This document shows positions 5,640 to 5,968 of a stretch of DNA of 5,968 nt, in pieces. The position numbers and the translations under genes were made by a program. The number at the start of each line of letters is the position of its first letter. Position 1 is the stretch's first letter. Below the pieces are notes generated by a model. It worked only from the letters and a program-made list of their open reading frames with translations, made no database searches and was not told the origin of the DNA. Origin of the DNA: an uncultured Mollicutes bacterium (GTDB taxonomy: Bacteria > Bacillota_I > Bacilli_A > RFN20 > CAG-449); assembly GCA_900551385.1 (NCBI GenBank), contig URVS01000095.1:1-5968 (forward strand), read 5' to 3'.

Positions 5640-5921
5640 AGAAATTATTTATTAGTAAATTTTTATAATTTTAAACAAAAGTTATCTATAATTAAATACT
5701 TCTAAACAAATTAAAAAGATAATAGTTTGTGTATTCATTATTATTTAAACTGAAAACACCTTAGTTTATAGGAAAATTTAAATATTTATCAAATTTTTCG
5801 TTATATAATAAGCATAAATAGAATGATTTACAAATTGCTTAAAAATTCCTTAACACTACATAGGTATTATATATTCTGGTATATCTATCGTTATATAAAA
5901 TATGATAATCAAAATGTATCT
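5640..5921. other. AT-rich intergenic region without a convincing gene
   Basis: About 280 bases separate the promoter of the 718-aa gene from the end of the partial gene at the right edge. I find no RNA gene, hairpin terminator or ORF with a ribosome site. The longest coding-looking minus-strand stretch (5838-5761, ending KFDKYLNFPIN) is open for 25 codons but has no usual start. An 11-base direct repeat, TCGTTATATAA (5798-5808 and 5888-5898, 90 bases apart), is probably chance in such AT-rich DNA. Confidence 0.5.
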
Positions 5922-5968
5922 TTATAATTTAGATTCCACTTCTTTTCTATATTCATCAATTTTTGAGA
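5922..5968 (-). CDS. C-terminal end of an unidentified gene, partial
   Basis: The minus-strand frame entering at the right edge reads SKIDEYRKEVESKL and stops at TAA (5924-5922). Only 14 residues are visible. They form a charged, helix-like C-terminus, more protein-like than the other frames here, and the strand agrees with all other genes in the window. A competing plus-strand frame starting at ATG 5902 is open to the edge but has no ribosome site. The product cannot be identified. Confidence 0.45.
   Translation of the reverse strand, partial: SKIDEYRKEVESKL

Noticed and set aside
5682..5738. 18-aa minus-strand ORF (MNTQTIIFLICLEVFNYR)
   Set aside because: There is no ribosome site or promoter, and its length is expected by chance in this AT-rich spacer.
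5902..5968. Plus-strand frame MIIKMYLYNLDS open to the right edge
   Set aside because: It has no ribosome site or promoter, and it opposes the strand of every other gene. The minus-strand frame at the same place looks more protein-like.

Overview
The window is strongly A+T-rich, by eye about three quarters A+T, and every recognisable gene lies on the minus strand. Purine-rich Shine-Dalgarno sites (AGGAGG-type) and TTGACA/TATAAT promoters point to a low-GC Firmicutes/Bacilli-type bacterium. Trp is written TGG throughout, and one gene ends in TGA, so nothing suggests the mycoplasma code. An uncultured RF39-, Erysipelotrichales- or Acholeplasma-like gut bacterium would fit, but this assignment is an inference from style and not from a marker gene.

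Reading in the direction of transcription (high to low coordinates): the last few codons of an unidentified gene enter at 5968-5922. About 280 bases follow with no convincing gene. A strong promoter (-35 at 5632-5627, -10 at 5610-5605) comes next, with a perfect 14-bp palindrome at 5600-5587 over the expected transcription start. It drives a 718-aa secreted multidomain protein (5563-3407). A 315-aa membrane protein of unknown function (3404-2457) follows after only 2 bases, so these two are one translationally coupled operon.

A second promoter (2434-2406) starts a membrane-anchored XRE-family regulator (2383-1799). Closely packed behind it are a 92-aa membrane protein (1719-1441), a 44-aa single-span membrane peptide (1432-1298) and a membrane-anchored PstS-like phosphate-type substrate-binding protein (1298-348). 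The last two overlap by one base (TAATG). Regulator, small membrane proteins and binding protein look like one envelope module, perhaps sensing or capturing an anion. No PstC, PstA or PstB permease or ATPase gene is visible here.

After an imperfect inverted repeat (289-333) and an extended -10 promoter (263-258), a further lipoprotein gene starts at 228 and runs off the left edge. No RNA gene, insertion sequence, CRISPR array or classical U-tract terminator was found. The region is best described as cell-envelope and surface-protein accessory DNA.
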